A DNA stretch of 64,000 nucleotides from Methylocystis sp. KS32 (GTDB lineage: Bacteria > Pseudomonadota > Alphaproteobacteria > Rhizobiales > Beijerinckiaceae): NCBI GenBank assembly GCA_002862095.1, contig PHSQ01000003.1, positions 1 to 64,000 of the forward strand, in the 5' to 3' direction. Shown here piece by piece: positions 45,839 through 55,322 of this stretch (position 1 is the stretch's first letter; each line of letters opens with the position of its first letter). The translations under genes were made by a program, and so were the position numbers. The notes below the pieces were generated by a model. The model was given only the letters and a program-made list of their open reading frames with translations, was not told the DNA's origin and made no database searches.

Positions 45839-46138
45839 TATGGCCTGCCGCATTGTCTTCCAAACAGCGAGCACATTTCCGCTCTGATCGACCAAGCTTG
45901 CGCGGCAACGCGCTGGTCGGGAGTTCATCTTTTGGTCGCCTTCAATGACCGCGATCAGGATCTTGAGCATGCCCACCCCGGTTTCAAACCGGCCCTCGTC
46001 TCACATAAATTTTACGTGGACGCATATGCTGGTCACCGGATAGTACGGGCGATGGACGCCACTTTGCGAGAGGCCCATCCGCATAACGGGATCATCCACC
46101 ATCATTCGATGACAAGGCTCGTGGCAGAGATCCGATGA
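45839..46138 (+). pseudogene. 3' fragment of an unknown gene, coupled to the SIR2 stump
   Basis: An open frame runs from the IS630 border to the stop at 46138, encoding about 99 residues: ISALIDQACAATRWSGVHLL, ALVSHKFYVDAYAGHRIVRA, NGIIHHHSMTRLVAEIR. It has no start at the border and no strong ribosome site inside, so it is best read as the tail of a gene whose front was lost. Its stop overlaps the ATG of the SIR2-like gene (ATGA), the signature of a two-gene operon. I do not recognise the family. Confidence 0.55.
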
Positions 46139-46258
46139 CAGTAACTTGTCCCATCGATCCGAAGCGACTTTATCGTGACAACCGAGTCATTCCGTTCATC
46201 GGTGCGGGAGCCTCGATGGCTGTCACGTGGTCACGAAAAGGAGAGACGGAGCGTGGCC
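46135..46258 (+). pseudogene. 5' stump of a SIR2-like gene, cut by IS3
   Basis: Forty-one codons remain: a start coupled to the preceding frame by ATGA overlap, then LYRDNRVIPFIGAGASMAVT and WSRKGETERGP before the IS3 inverted repeat. VIPFIGAGASM is the nucleotide-binding opening of SIR2-like proteins, many of which degrade NAD+ in anti-phage systems. The catalytic His and the rest of the domain are absent on the far side of the IS3. This was probably a two-gene defence unit that has been destroyed. Confidence 0.7.
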
Positions 46259-46298
46259 CTGAACCGCGCCGGGATTGCCGGAGGCCATTTCGTTTGAG

Positions 46299-47204
46299 TC
46301 ACGCCGCCAAGGCGCGTCCCTCGATTTGCGCATAGTAGCGCGCTTCGGCTTCTGCCGGCGGAATGTTTCCGATCGGCTCGAGCAGTCTGCGATTGTTGAA
46401 CCAGTCGACCCATTCGAGCGTGGCGAACTCGATCGCCTCGAAGTTTCGCCACGGCCCCTTTCGCCAGATCAGCTCGGCCTTGTAGAGTCCGTTGATCGTC
46501 TCGGCGAGCGCGTTGTCGTAGCTGTCTCCGACGCTGCCGACCGAGGGCTCGACGCCGGCCTCGGCGAGGCGCTCTGTGTATTTTATAGAGACGTATTGAA
46601 CGCCGCGGTCGCTATGATGGACGAGGCCACCGCCGTGAACCGGCCGACGATCATGCAGCGCCTGCTCGAGCGCGTCGAGCACGAAGCCCGCATGCGCCGT
46701 GCGCGAGGCGCGCCAGCCGACGATCCGCCGAGCGAAGGCGTCGATCACGAAAGCCACATAGACGAAGCCTTGCCAAGTCGAAACATAAGTGAAATCGGAG
46801 AGCCACAGCGCATTCGGCCGCTTGGCCCGAAATTGCCGGTTCACCTTGTCGAGCGGGCATGGAGCCTTGCGGTCGCTCACCGTCGTTTTGACCGGCCTCC
46901 CACGCACGATCCCTTGCAACCCCATGCTCCGCATAAGCCGCGCCACCGTACAGCGCGCGACCTTTTCGCCCTCGCGGTCCAACTGCTTCCACACCTTGCG
47001 CACGCCATAGACCTGGAAGTTCTCGTCGTAGACGCGCCGTATCTCCTTGCGAAGGTTCACATCCCGACGCGCCCGGGCCGACGCTTTCGCGGGGTCGCGC
47101 CGGCGCGCCGCATGCGCCCAATAGGTGGAAGGGGCAATCGGCAAGAGCTTGCAGATCGGCTCGACCCCATGCTTGTCCCGCTGATCGTCGATGAAGGCGA
47201 TCAT
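46299..47204 (-). CDS. IS3-family transposase OrfB (integrase domain)
   Basis: A 301-residue rve-type DDE recombinase. HTH_21 region: [20 protein letters not shown] and [15 protein letters not shown]. Catalytic Asp in [20 protein letters not shown], second Asp in [15 protein letters not shown], Glu in [17 protein letters not shown]. The start ATG overlaps the orfA stop codon by four bases; in this family OrfB is normally made as an OrfAB fusion by programmed -1 frameshifting. Complete. Confidence 0.93.
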   Translation of the reverse strand: MIAFIDDQRDKHGVEPICKLLPIAPSTYWAHAARRRDPAKASARARRDVNLRKEIRRVYDENFQVYGVRKVWKQLDREGEKVARCTVARLMRSMGLQGIVRGRPVKTTVSDRKAPCPLDKVNRQFRAKRPNALWLSDFTYVSTWQGFVYVAFVIDAFARRIVGWRASRTAHAGFVLDALEQALHDRRPVHGGGLVHHSDRGVQYVSIKYTERLAEAGVEPSVGSVGDSYDNALAETINGLYKAELIWRKGPWRNFEAIEFATLEWVDWFNNRRLLEPIGNIPPAEAEARYYAQIEGRALAA

Positions 47205-47536
47205 TGTTTCGAGCGGCGGTCGAGCTCCGCCGCCGCAAAATAAGCCGACGCCTTTCGCAGGATCTCATTGGCCTGCCGCAGCTCGCGGTTCTCGCGCTCC
47301 AGCGCCTTGATCCGCTCGCGTTCATCCGTCGTCGCGCCAGGGCGGGCGCCCGAGTCGCGCTCTGCCTGGCGGACCCAGTTCCGCAACGTCTCGCCCGTGC
47401 AGCCAATCTTCGCCGCGATCGAGGCGATCGCCGCCCATTGCGAGGCATGATCGCCGCGGTGCTCGAGCACCATCCGAACTGCCCGTTCCCGAACCTCAGG
47501 TGAAAATCTGTTCGATGTCTTCTTCTTCGTATCCAT
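47201..47536 (-). CDS. IS3-family OrfA (HTH protein)
   Basis: A 111-residue transposase subunit. It starts [20 protein letters not shown] and contains the [23 protein letters not shown] and a leucine-zipper-like helix [20 protein letters not shown]. It ends in SKQ with the stop overlapping the orfB start. It binds the inverted repeats and supplies the N-terminus of the OrfAB transposase. Confidence 0.92.
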   Translation of the reverse strand: MDTKKKTSNRFSPEVRERAVRMVLEHRGDHASQWAAIASIAAKIGCTGETLRNWVRQAERDSGARPGATTDERERIKALERENRELRQANEILRKASAYFAAAELDRRSKQ

Positions 47537-47587
47537 GGCTCCATCCTCTCAAGGGTTGGAGCCTCCGGCAATCCCGGCGCGGTTCAG

Positions 47588-48242
47588 CGTCGTCGTCCCA
47601 TTACGTTTGTAGTCATGCGACTGGCCGGTGATGGCGCGCCCATTGGGGAGCTTCAGATAGCCCTGCGCGCGTTCGAGCGCCTGGATCGACGGCTTTTCGT
47701 CGATGGCGAGCACGATGGCGTTCTCGGGCGGCGCCATGTAGAGCCAGACGATCTCGGCGGCCTTGGCGGCGAACTCCGGATCGTTGCTGACGCACCAGGA
47801 TTTGCGGCCGGAAAGATCGATCTTCTGCGCGCGCAAAAAGCGCCAGACATATTGCACATGCACGTCGCCGAGCGCCTTGGCGATCAGCGGTCCGCTCCAG
47901 TTGGCGTAGCCCTTTGGCGGCGGCGTATCGAGCAGCGCGAGAATGCGGCGATCCGTCTCGCCGTCGTATTTGGCTTCGGCGCCGCGCGCGCCGACTTCCG
48001 AAAAACCGGCAAGCCGATCCTTCGCATAGCGCACCCGCCATTTCGACGCCGTGCCGGTCGTGCAGCCCAGCGCGCGACCGATCGCCCGCGTCGCGGCGCC
48101 CTCCGCCGCCATGAGCCATGAGCACGATTCGCGCCTTCAGACGCATGCGGTGTTCCGTCTTCGTCGAACCCGCCAAGGCTTCGAGCTCGGCCCGCTCCAA
48201 ATCCGTCAAGGTGATCGCTGCCGCGTCCGGAATGCTGCGCAT
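47588..48242 (-). pseudogene. IS630-type transposase, frameshifted and truncated by IS3
   Basis: The N-terminus (ITLTDLERAELEALAGSTKT, MRLKARIVLMA) and the following part (GAATRAIGRALGCTTGTASK, GYANWSGPLIAKALGDVHVQ, RKSWCVSNDPEFAAKA, IVLAIDEKPSIQALERAQGY) lie in two frames that switch near 48112. The end runs KRNGTTTL and then into the IS3 inverted repeat, so the last third is lost. A member of a different IS630 branch from the element at 44716-45838. Confidence 0.82.
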
Positions 48243-48338
48243 TCAACCTTGAATCACGACTCAGCTATCAACGATAGTGGGTACTAGCAACGTGAGCCTC
48301 TGGAGCGATTCCGCGAGCAAGGCGTTGAGGTTCAGGCG

Positions 48339-48470
48339 ATGACATCTCCCGCCGATCTCATCACCGACGTTCCGGGCCTCGCGGTCGGCAATGCGCAGGA
48401 CGCGCGCGCAGACTCAGGCGTGACCGCGGTGCTGTTCGACGAGGCGGCGACGGCCTCGATCGCCATGTGA
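48339..48470 (+). pseudogene. N-terminal stump of a P1-family peptidase (DmpA-type aminopeptidase)
   Basis: Forty-three codons: LITDVPGLAVGNAQDARADS then GVTAVLFDEAATASIAM and a stop. This matches the opening of L-aminopeptidase/D-esterase DmpA family enzymes, which normally exceed 300 residues and continue with a glycine-rich motif here replaced by a stop. It is a relic, probably left by a deletion between the IS cluster and the metal-efflux genes. Confidence 0.7.
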
Positions 48471-48519
48471 GCACGACTGGTGAAAAAGCGAGCTGATTGT
48501 CCGCGCGGCGCGAACTCCT

Positions 48520-51500
48520 CTACTGGTCCATTTCCGGGGCTGTATCGGAGTGACTGTAACGTTTCAGGAACACGGAGCGCAGAGCCGGGGCCACCACGAG
48601 CAGCATGATGGGGCCAATCAACATCCCGCCGACGACGACGGTAGCCAAGGGACGTTGCACCTGCGAGCCGATACCATGCGAAATCGCGGCAGGGAACAGA
48701 CCGACGCCGGCCGAAAGCGCCGTCATCAGCATAGGCCGCATTCGCTGCTCGGAGCCATGGAAGATCGCTTCCTTGAACGGCATGCCCTGGATGGTCAGCT
48801 CGCGGAAATAGGTGATGTTCAGTATGCCGTCCATCACAGCGACGCCGAACAGCGAGATAAAGCCGATCGCCGCGGATACGGAGAAATCCAGTCCATTAAT
48901 ATATAAGGCTATGATGCCGCCACCGATGGCGAAAGGAATGCCCGCCACCGCGACGAGACTGTCGCGCAGCGAGTTGAACAAACTGTAAAGCAGCAGCAGG
49001 ATAAGCAGGAAGGTCATCGGCACCACGATCGCCAGGCGCGTCTGGGCGTCCTGGAGATTTTCGAACTCGCCGGCCCAAAGGATCTGGTATCCCGTCGGCA
49101 GCTTGACCGCCTTTTGCACCCGTTCCCGAGCTTCGACGACGGTGCTCCCGAGGTCGCGTCCACGAACGCTGAACTTGATCGGGACATAGCGTTGACTGCG
49201 GTCGCGATAGATGAATGAAGCGCCCGTATCCAGCGAAATGGTCGCCAGCTCCTTCAAGGGGACATAGGCGTTCGTCCCCGCCGGAGTGGCATAACCGACC
49301 TTGACGTTTTCGATGTCGTCGATGGACTGGCGGTATTTCGGATCGAGCCGCACCTGGACGCCGAATTGACGGTCGCCCTCGAGCACGGTGGTCGCCACCA
49401 CGCCTCCCATCGCCGCCTGCACCAGCGTATTCACGTCGCCGGTGTTCAAACCGTAACGCGCCGCCGCCGACCGATCGACCTTGATGTTCAGATTGGGCTG
49501 CCCCATCACGTGAAAGAGGCCGAGATCCTCGACGCCTCTTACCTGACGCATTTCGGCCATCACGCCTTCCGCCAATTCTTCGAGCTTGACGAGATTTGGA
49601 CCGACGATCTTGACGGAGTTCGCGCCTTTCACGCCCGACAGCGCCTCTTCCACATTGTCCTGGATATATTGCGAGAAATTGAAGCCGATGCCCGGAAGCT
49701 CCTCCGCGAATTCCTTCTGCAGGATCTCGGTGAGTTTCGCCTTGTCCAGCCCGGAGGGCCATCGATCGAACGGCTTTAGAGGCACGAAGAGTTCGACATT
49801 CGAGAAGGGCGAGGCGTCGGAGCCATTGTCCGGACGGCCGTGCTGGGAGACCACCGTGATCACTTCCGGATGACGCAGCAGAATTTCCCGCATCTTCCGC
49901 GTGGCCTCGGTGCCGTCCTCCAGCGAAATCGTGGGAGGCATCTGCGCTCTGATCCAGAAGTTGCCTTCCTCGAGCGCGGGAAGAAACTCGCTGCCGAGCC
50001 TTGTGGCGACGAGAACGCTGACGAGAAGGAAAACCCCGCCAGCGCCGATAGCCATATTTACATTATCCAAGGCCCAACGCAGAGCGGGCGTGTATCGCCC
50101 GCGCAACTGGCGCACCACCCATGTTTCGACTTCTTCCACATGCTTGGGCAGCACCAGCGAAGCCAGCACCGGAGTGACCGTGAAGGTCGCCGCCAAGGCG
50201 CCGAACAAGGCATATGCGTATGTGCGCGCCATCGGGCCGAAGATCTGTCCCTCGACGCCCGTCATCGTGAACAGCGGAAGGAAGGCGGTGACGGTGATGG
50301 TCGCGGTGAAAAAGACCGCCTTGTCCACTTGCAACGCGCTGATGAAGATCATGCGCAGACGGTTGGTCCAGCGCTGGACGCTCCCCCGGCTTCCCGTCGC
50401 GCTGGTGGGATCCGGCCCCCAAAAACCTTCGGTCAAATGTTGAAGCAGCTCCTCTCGCGCCGCTGGAGTCGCCTGGAAATTTCGGAATATGTTCTCGACC
50501 AGAATGACCGCGGAATCGACGATGATGCCGAAATCCACCGCGCCCACCGACAGGAGATTGGCGTCTTCGCCCTGTATCACCAGCATGATGATGGCGAAAA
50601 ACAGCGCGAAGGGAATATTGGCGCCGACGATGATGGCGCTTCGCAGGTCGCCAAGAAAAATCCACTGGATCAGGAAGACCAGCGCGCAACCAAAGAAGAG
50701 GTTGTGCAACACCGTGTGCGTTGTAACCTCCACCAGCGATCCGCGATCGTAATAGGTCGCCACTTTCACGCCGGGCGGGAGGGCGCCGTCATGGTTGATT
50801 TTCTCCGCCTCTTGCACGACCTTGGGTAGCACCTCATTGGTGTGCATCGCGCGGCCCATGACCACAATCGCCGCGGCGATGTCGTCGTCATGATCTCGAC
50901 CGGCGATGCCGAGCCGCGGCACAAAGCCGACATAGACATTCGCGACGTCCTTGATCCGCACCGGCACGCCATTGGTTTGCGAGAGAACGACATTCTCGAT
51001 GTCGTCGACCTTCGCGCCCTTGGTCAGATCGTCGTTGCCCCCATCGTCGATCAATCCGACGCCGCGAATATTCACCGACTGCTGCCCAACCCGAATCTCG
51101 CGGCCGCCGACATTGACGTTGGCGTTGCCAAGCGCCGCGACGATCTGCGCCACGGTGACGTTGTATGCCTCGGCCTTCTGCAAATCGACGTCGACGTTGA
51201 ACTGCTTGGTGGTCCCGCCCCAGGAGTTGATCTGCACGACGCCGGGAACAGTGAGCATGCGGCGGGCGACGATCCAGTCCTGGATGGTTCGCAGATTAGT
51301 CAGACCGAAATTCGGCGGACCCTTGATCTGATAACGAAAAATTTCGCCCGTGAGGCTCGACTGCTGAATTTGAGGGGACTGGTTGCCGGGAAGCGTGACG
51401 TTTTGTTGCAGCGCGATGGCCGCCTGCTGATATGCGAAATAATAGTCCACGCCATATTTAAAGGTGACGCGGACGAAGCTCAGACCATAAAAGGAAGTCG

Positions 51501-51750
51501 AACGCACATTCACGACGCCCGGCACGGGATAGAGCGCGATCTCCATCGGGATCGTGTAATATTTCTCCATTTCCTCGGCGGAAAGGCCGGGCGCCTGCGC
51601 CGTGATCTCGAGAATCACCGGCGCGGGGTTGGGATAAGCTTCGATGTTGAGCCTGGTGAAGGCGATCAGACCCGACACCGCGAACGCGATAACGCCCAAA
51701 ACGATAATGGCGCGGCGCGTGAGCCCGAATTCAAGAATTGACCCCAGCAA
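48520..51750 (-). CDS. CzcA/CusA-type RND heavy-metal efflux permease
   Basis: A 1076-residue, 12-helix RND pump with two large periplasmic loops. The intramembrane proton-relay motif VDFGIIVDSAVILVENIFR in helix 4 has the Asp-Asp-Glu pattern of the heavy-metal (HME) branch. PIKFSVRGRDLGSTVVEARE and YQILWAGEFENLQDAQTRLA are also HME-like. The start is a TTG at 51750 (MLGSILEFGLTRR), where all family proteins begin; no suitable ATG exists. The adaptor gene lies upstream on the same strand, separated by a palindromic repeat, and a divergent outer-membrane factor completes the pump. Metal specificity is not obvious, since CusA-type Met clusters were not checked residue by residue. Confidence 0.9.
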   Translation of the reverse strand: MLGSILEFGLTRRAIIVLGVIAFAVSGLIAFTRLNIEAYPNPAPVILEITAQAPGLSAEEMEKYYTIPMEIALYPVPGVVNVRSTSFYGLSFVRVTFKYGVDYYFAYQQAAIALQQNVTLPGNQSPQIQQSSLTGEIFRYQIKGPPNFGLTNLRTIQDWIVARRMLTVPGVVQINSWGGTTKQFNVDVDLQKAEAYNVTVAQIVAALGNANVNVGGREIRVGQQSVNIRGVGLIDDGGNDDLTKGAKVDDIENVVLSQTNGVPVRIKDVANVYVGFVPRLGIAGRDHDDDIAAAIVVMGRAMHTNEVLPKVVQEAEKINHDGALPPGVKVATYYDRGSLVEVTTHTVLHNLFFGCALVFLIQWIFLGDLRSAIIVGANIPFALFFAIIMLVIQGEDANLLSVGAVDFGIIVDSAVILVENIFRNFQATPAAREELLQHLTEGFWGPDPTSATGSRGSVQRWTNRLRMIFISALQVDKAVFFTATITVTAFLPLFTMTGVEGQIFGPMARTYAYALFGALAATFTVTPVLASLVLPKHVEEVETWVVRQLRGRYTPALRWALDNVNMAIGAGGVFLLVSVLVATRLGSEFLPALEEGNFWIRAQMPPTISLEDGTEATRKMREILLRHPEVITVVSQHGRPDNGSDASPFSNVELFVPLKPFDRWPSGLDKAKLTEILQKEFAEELPGIGFNFSQYIQDNVEEALSGVKGANSVKIVGPNLVKLEELAEGVMAEMRQVRGVEDLGLFHVMGQPNLNIKVDRSAAARYGLNTGDVNTLVQAAMGGVVATTVLEGDRQFGVQVRLDPKYRQSIDDIENVKVGYATPAGTNAYVPLKELATISLDTGASFIYRDRSQRYVPIKFSVRGRDLGSTVVEARERVQKAVKLPTGYQILWAGEFENLQDAQTRLAIVVPMTFLLILLLLYSLFNSLRDSLVAVAGIPFAIGGGIIALYINGLDFSVSAAIGFISLFGVAVMDGILNITYFRELTIQGMPFKEAIFHGSEQRMRPMLMTALSAGVGLFPAAISHGIGSQVQRPLATVVVGGMLIGPIMLLVVAPALRSVFLKRYSHSDTAPEMDQ

Positions 51751-51801
51751 TTCTCATCCCCGACCGTGTGAGTTCGACAGTTTATGGAATGCCCGCAGAT
51801 G

Positions 51802-51852
51802 GAGCGATTTCTTATCGTTCGAACGATTCCGTTCGAACGGAAAGCGCTCTAG
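51802..51852. repeat. Dispersed palindromic repeat, copy A
   Basis: It reads leftward CTAGAGCGCTTTCCG, TTCGAACGGAATCGTTCGAA, CGATAAGAAATCGCTC. It shares its borders with the copies at 55323-55440 and 57341-57460, but the central palindrome arm is TTCGAACG instead of ACCAGACG. The adaptor gene's TAG stop is inside its first bases. It separates adaptor and permease genes and can form a hairpin in their mRNA. Confidence 0.75.
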
Positions 51853-53045
51853 TCCGACGCGCCGCCAGCGAGAATATTGCTCAGAAAGACGGCGCCCTCG
51901 GTGACGATCTTCTCGCCAGGGCTCAGCCCTTCGACGATTTCGTCGAAGCCGTCCTGCTGATGTCCAAGTTTTACGGTTTTACGCACGAAGCGCTTGTTGT
52001 CCTTCGTTGTCCAAACACTCATCGCGCCATCGCCTTCGCGCACCACGGAGGCCATCGGCGCCGCCATCGACTCCCTCGACCGACCGATGCGTATCACGAA
52101 ATTGACGAACATGCCGGCGCGCAGCAAATGGTCGGGATCGTCGATTTCCGAGCGCACGAAAACGCGTCTGGTGTTGGGGTCGACCGAAGCTCCAACGACC
52201 GAGATCTTGCCCTCGAAATCGCGGTCTGGATAGGCCGCGACGCGGGCTTTCACTTCCTGCCCCACGCGCAGTTCGGGCGTGTCGCTCTCGGGGACATTCG
52301 CAAACATCCACATCGTCGAAAGGTCGGCGACCGTGAAAGGCGCGGGCGCGACGCCGGGCTGAACGAACAGGCCCGGAGCCGCTGTGCGCGCCGTGACATA
52401 GCCGGTCATGGGGCTCTTCACTACAAGGCGCGGGTCGGCCTTGCGTTCCTGGACGATCTTGTCGATCTCCGCGTCCGTCTTGCCAAAAATGCGCACCGCG
52501 TCGCGCGCGGACTTCAACGCGCCCTCCGCCGTCTGCTGGTCGGATGTCGATTGGTCGACCGCCTGCTGCGAAGCGCCGCCGAAAGACTTCATCTTCTGGG
52601 CCCGGGTCAATGTGACGTTCTGTAGCTTGAGCACGCCCGCAGCGGCGATGAGGGTCGATTCGGCGGCCAGCAAATCGGGGCTGTCTATGGTGAAAAGAAC
52701 TTGATCCTTTTCGACCTTGTCCCCGACGTTGGGATAGGCGTTGATGATTCGCCCCTGATAGGGCGTGAACACCTGCGTCAGCATATTCTGGTTGAAGTCG
52801 ATATTGCCGACCGCTTTAAGTTTCAACACGAAGGATTTCTCGACGACTTCGCCGATCTTGATCGCGCCTACCTGCTTATCGTCGAGATCGACGGCAAGCT
52901 CCTCGGGCGCGTTCGCTTCGCCGGCCGCGTTATGGACTTCCGGGGGGGCCTCCCCACGCAATAAAGAATAGCCTTTATATGCGGCGAACAGCGCGAGGAC
53001 CACGAATACGCCGTAAAGCGCAAATGTCTTCTTATCTCGATTCAT
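51849..53045 (-). CDS. RND periplasmic adaptor (CzcB/CusB type)
   Basis: A 398-residue membrane fusion protein with one N-terminal anchor (FALYGVFVVLALFAAYKGYS) and no lipobox. The barrel-sandwich halves are LKAVGNIDFNQNMLTQVFTP and DPRLVVKSPMTGYVTARTAA, separated by a helical hairpin (about 120-190). The beta-barrel is TMWMFANVPESDTPELRVGQ. It joins the metal permease to the outer-membrane channel. It sits immediately upstream of the permease gene in one leftward unit, and its stop codon is supplied by the palindromic repeat. No His-rich metal-binding N-terminus as in some CzcB proteins. Confidence 0.9.
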   Translation of the reverse strand: MNRDKKTFALYGVFVVLALFAAYKGYSLLRGEAPPEVHNAAGEANAPEELAVDLDDKQVGAIKIGEVVEKSFVLKLKAVGNIDFNQNMLTQVFTPYQGRIINAYPNVGDKVEKDQVLFTIDSPDLLAAESTLIAAAGVLKLQNVTLTRAQKMKSFGGASQQAVDQSTSDQQTAEGALKSARDAVRIFGKTDAEIDKIVQERKADPRLVVKSPMTGYVTARTAAPGLFVQPGVAPAPFTVADLSTMWMFANVPESDTPELRVGQEVKARVAAYPDRDFEGKISVVGASVDPNTRRVFVRSEIDDPDHLLRAGMFVNFVIRIGRSRESMAAPMASVVREGDGAMSVWTTKDNKRFVRKTVKLGHQQDGFDEIVEGLSPGEKIVTEGAVFLSNILAGGASD

Positions 53046-53334
53046 CTAGCGGCCCTGCGGGATGAAGGGTGTGGCCCGGACGAACGCGCTTGCGCTTTGC
53101 CGAATGGCATGACCGGCGCTCCATGCTCTGGTCCACTGTCATGATCGATAGCGAACCGAATTAAAGTGCGCATTGCAGTATTCGGAAGATGACTTGAATG
53201 CCCAAGCGGCGCATGTCAATAGCTGTTGGCGACCCTATCCGCCGGGATTCCCTCGCTTTATCCTCGCCGGTGAATTGAGTAAGTTCGCGCCGCCCCAGGG
53301 ACGTCCGTTTGATGCGCAGGAATACCGATTGGCG

Positions 53335-54933
53335 ATGCAACTTCCCGAGGAAAAGACGCTTTCTCACGCCGCCGGCCGAATCGCCGCGGGCAGGACGGTC
53401 GCCCTGGCGACGCTCGCCGTCGCGGGATTGAGCGGCTGCGCGGTCGGCCCCGATTTCGTGTCGCCGCCAGCGCCGGAGGTCGACCGCTACACGCCGGAGC
53501 AAGTGGCGTCCGTCGGTGAGGAGCGACTCGTCGTCGAGGAAGAGATTCCAAGACGCTGGTGGGAAGTTTTCCACAACAAAAACCTCAACAGGCTCGTCCA
53601 GGCCACCATCGAGCATAATCCCTCCTTGCAGGCGGCGGAGGCGTCGATAAAGACGGCCTATTTCGCGGCCGAAGCTCAGAAGGGCGGCTTTCTCCCCGCC
53701 GCCCTGCTGAACTGGAGCGACGCCACCAATCTCCAGTCCGGCGTGCAAAACACGGTTACGCCCAACGCGCCGACCAACCCCTATGGCCTCTTCCTGCGGC
53801 AACTCTCAGTTTCCTACACCCCCGACATCTGGGGGCAGAATCGCCGCGCGGTCGAATCGCTCGAGGCCCAGACAGATCAGCAGCGCTACCAGCTAGAGGC
53901 GACCTACCTCTCGTTGACCAGCAATGTCGCGACCGCCGCCGTGACGGAAGCCTCGCTTCGCGGCCAGATCGCGGCGATCAGGCATGTCATCGGGATCGAG
54001 GAGCGCCTGCTCGACATATTGCGCAAGCAATATGCGATCGGTTCAGTGGCGCAGGCCGATGTGCTCACCCAGGAAGCCCAGCTCGCTCAGGTCATGCAGT
54101 TGCTGCCCCCTTTGGAAAAACAACTCGCGCAGCAGCGCGACCTGCTCACCGCGCTCGCGGGCCAATATTCGACCGCGCAGGTGCCGGAGACCTTCACCAT
54201 GGGCGCCGTCGCTCTTCCGCGCGATTTGCCGGTGACGTTGCCCTCCGCATTCGTGCGCCAGCGGCCTGACGTGCGTGCGGCCGAGGCGGCCATGCACGCC
54301 GCCAGCGCGCAGATCGGCGTCGCGCTCGCCGCGCGCCTGCCCAACATCGCCTTAAGCACCCAGAATGGCTATTCTTCATATGGTTACAGCCAGTTGTTCA
54401 CGCCTGGCGCGGGCTTCTATACGCTGGCGGCGGGCGCGACGCAGCCTCTGTTCGACGGGTTTACCCTGCTGAATAAACAAAAAGCCGCCGAGGCGGGCCT
54501 GGTGCAGGCCGAAGCGAATTACCGCCAGGCGGTAATCACCGGCTTCCAGAACGTCGCCGACGCGCTGCGAGCCCTTCAAGCGGACGCCAAGGCGGTGAAG
54601 GCGGCTGTCTATGCCGAGCAAATCGCGAGGAAAAGCCTGGAGATCATTCGGAAACAGGTCGATTTGGGCTCGGTCAACGTGCTCGCCCTGCTCAACGCCG
54701 AGCAGACCTACCTGCAGGCGATGGTTACGCGCGTTCAGGTGGAGGGCAATCGCCTTGCCGATGTCGTGGGCCTTTTCATGGCGCTCGGCGGCGACTGGAA
54801 AGACGAGAATCTCAAAAAGCTCTCGCCCGAATCCCCGCGAGAAAATCCATTGTCCGGCGGGGGTTCGCCCTCTCCTCGGGAAGTCGACAAGATCGACGGC
54901 CCGGTCAACTCGAGCTGGTTCCCTAGCTTTTAG
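53335..54933 (+). CDS. Outer-membrane efflux lipoprotein (NodT family) for the metal pump
   Basis: A 532-residue outer-membrane factor with lipobox LSGCAVGPDF (Cys near residue 34). OEP repeats are visible: RRWWEVFHNKNLNRLVQATI, SYTPDIWGQNRRAVESLEAQ, VRQRPDVRAAEAAMHAASAQ and ATQPLFDGFTLLNKQKAAEA. The ATG at 53335 (MQLPEEK) gives a long n-region before the hydrophobic core; a TTG six bases upstream with AGGA better spaced is an alternative. Transcribed divergently from adaptor and permease across a 289-bp gap, so a shared regulatory region is likely. Confidence 0.87.
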   Translation: MQLPEEKTLSHAAGRIAAGRTVALATLAVAGLSGCAVGPDFVSPPAPEVDRYTPEQVASVGEERLVVEEEIPRRWWEVFHNKNLNRLVQATIEHNPSLQAAEASIKTAYFAAEAQKGGFLPAALLNWSDATNLQSGVQNTVTPNAPTNPYGLFLRQLSVSYTPDIWGQNRRAVESLEAQTDQQRYQLEATYLSLTSNVATAAVTEASLRGQIAAIRHVIGIEERLLDILRKQYAIGSVAQADVLTQEAQLAQVMQLLPPLEKQLAQQRDLLTALAGQYSTAQVPETFTMGAVALPRDLPVTLPSAFVRQRPDVRAAEAAMHAASAQIGVALAARLPNIALSTQNGYSSYGYSQLFTPGAGFYTLAAGATQPLFDGFTLLNKQKAAEAGLVQAEANYRQAVITGFQNVADALRALQADAKAVKAAVYAEQIARKSLEIIRKQVDLGSVNVLALLNAEQTYLQAMVTRVQVEGNRLADVVGLFMALGGDWKDENLKKLSPESPRENPLSGGGSPSPREVDKIDGPVNSSWFPSF

Positions 54934-54976
54934 TTCTACCGCGTCACAAAACACGAACCGAAACGGTAAAGGGGAA

Positions 54977-55054
54977 CGTCATTGCGTCGCTGCGGTCGCA
55001 ATGACGGCGGCGCCCCTGCTGGATTGCCTCGTCACGTCGTTCCTCGCAATGACG
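54977..55054. repeat. Dispersed palindromic repeat of the window-start family
   Basis: CGTCATTGCG...CGCAATGACG (54977-55006) is followed by CTGGATTGCC...CGCAATGACG up to 55054. The core is the same as at 1-270 and 23683-23757, here more diverged. It follows the outer-membrane factor gene and may act as its transcript end. Confidence 0.75.
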
Positions 55055-55322
55055 AACCCGCCCCCGAACTCGTTTGTTACGCCGTAAAATTTGGATTGAG
55101 TCGAACCAAGAGCCGGCGCCGCGAATTCGGACAGCGATTTTTGCGGATTTTCCGCCTGAGACCCGCTTCTCGACGGCGCGCCGGACCTGTTCGGCCAAGA
55201 GAAAGGCGACAGCGGCCTCCCTCGAGCGTCGGCGCCTGGCTAGAACGCGAAGAAAGCAATCGATTCCATGCGGCCGGCGCGCGCTTGACGCGAAAAGCCG
55301 GCGACCGCTTTTTCGCGGCGGA
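55055..55322. other. Intergenic sequence between two repeat types
   Basis: No gene is supported here. Weak frames on both strands lack ribosome sites. It lies between the convergent outer-membrane factor genes of the two RND systems. Confidence 0.45.

Larger units (their letters stand above)
46259..47587 (-). mobile_element. IS3-family element with perfect 27-bp ends
   Basis: CTGAACCGCGCCGGGATTGC and seven more bases (46259-46285) are repeated exactly in inverted form at 47561-47587. The element holds orfA and orfB, both leftward and both intact. No 3-4 bp target duplication is visible. The left flank is the SIR2 stump and the right flank an IS630-type transposase gene, so the flanks come from different loci and a deletion or recombination followed insertion. 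Confidence 0.92.

Noticed and set aside
53161-53802. Leftward 213-codon frame opposite the outer-membrane factor gene
   Set aside because: Antisense to the lipoprotein signal and OEP region; no ribosome site.
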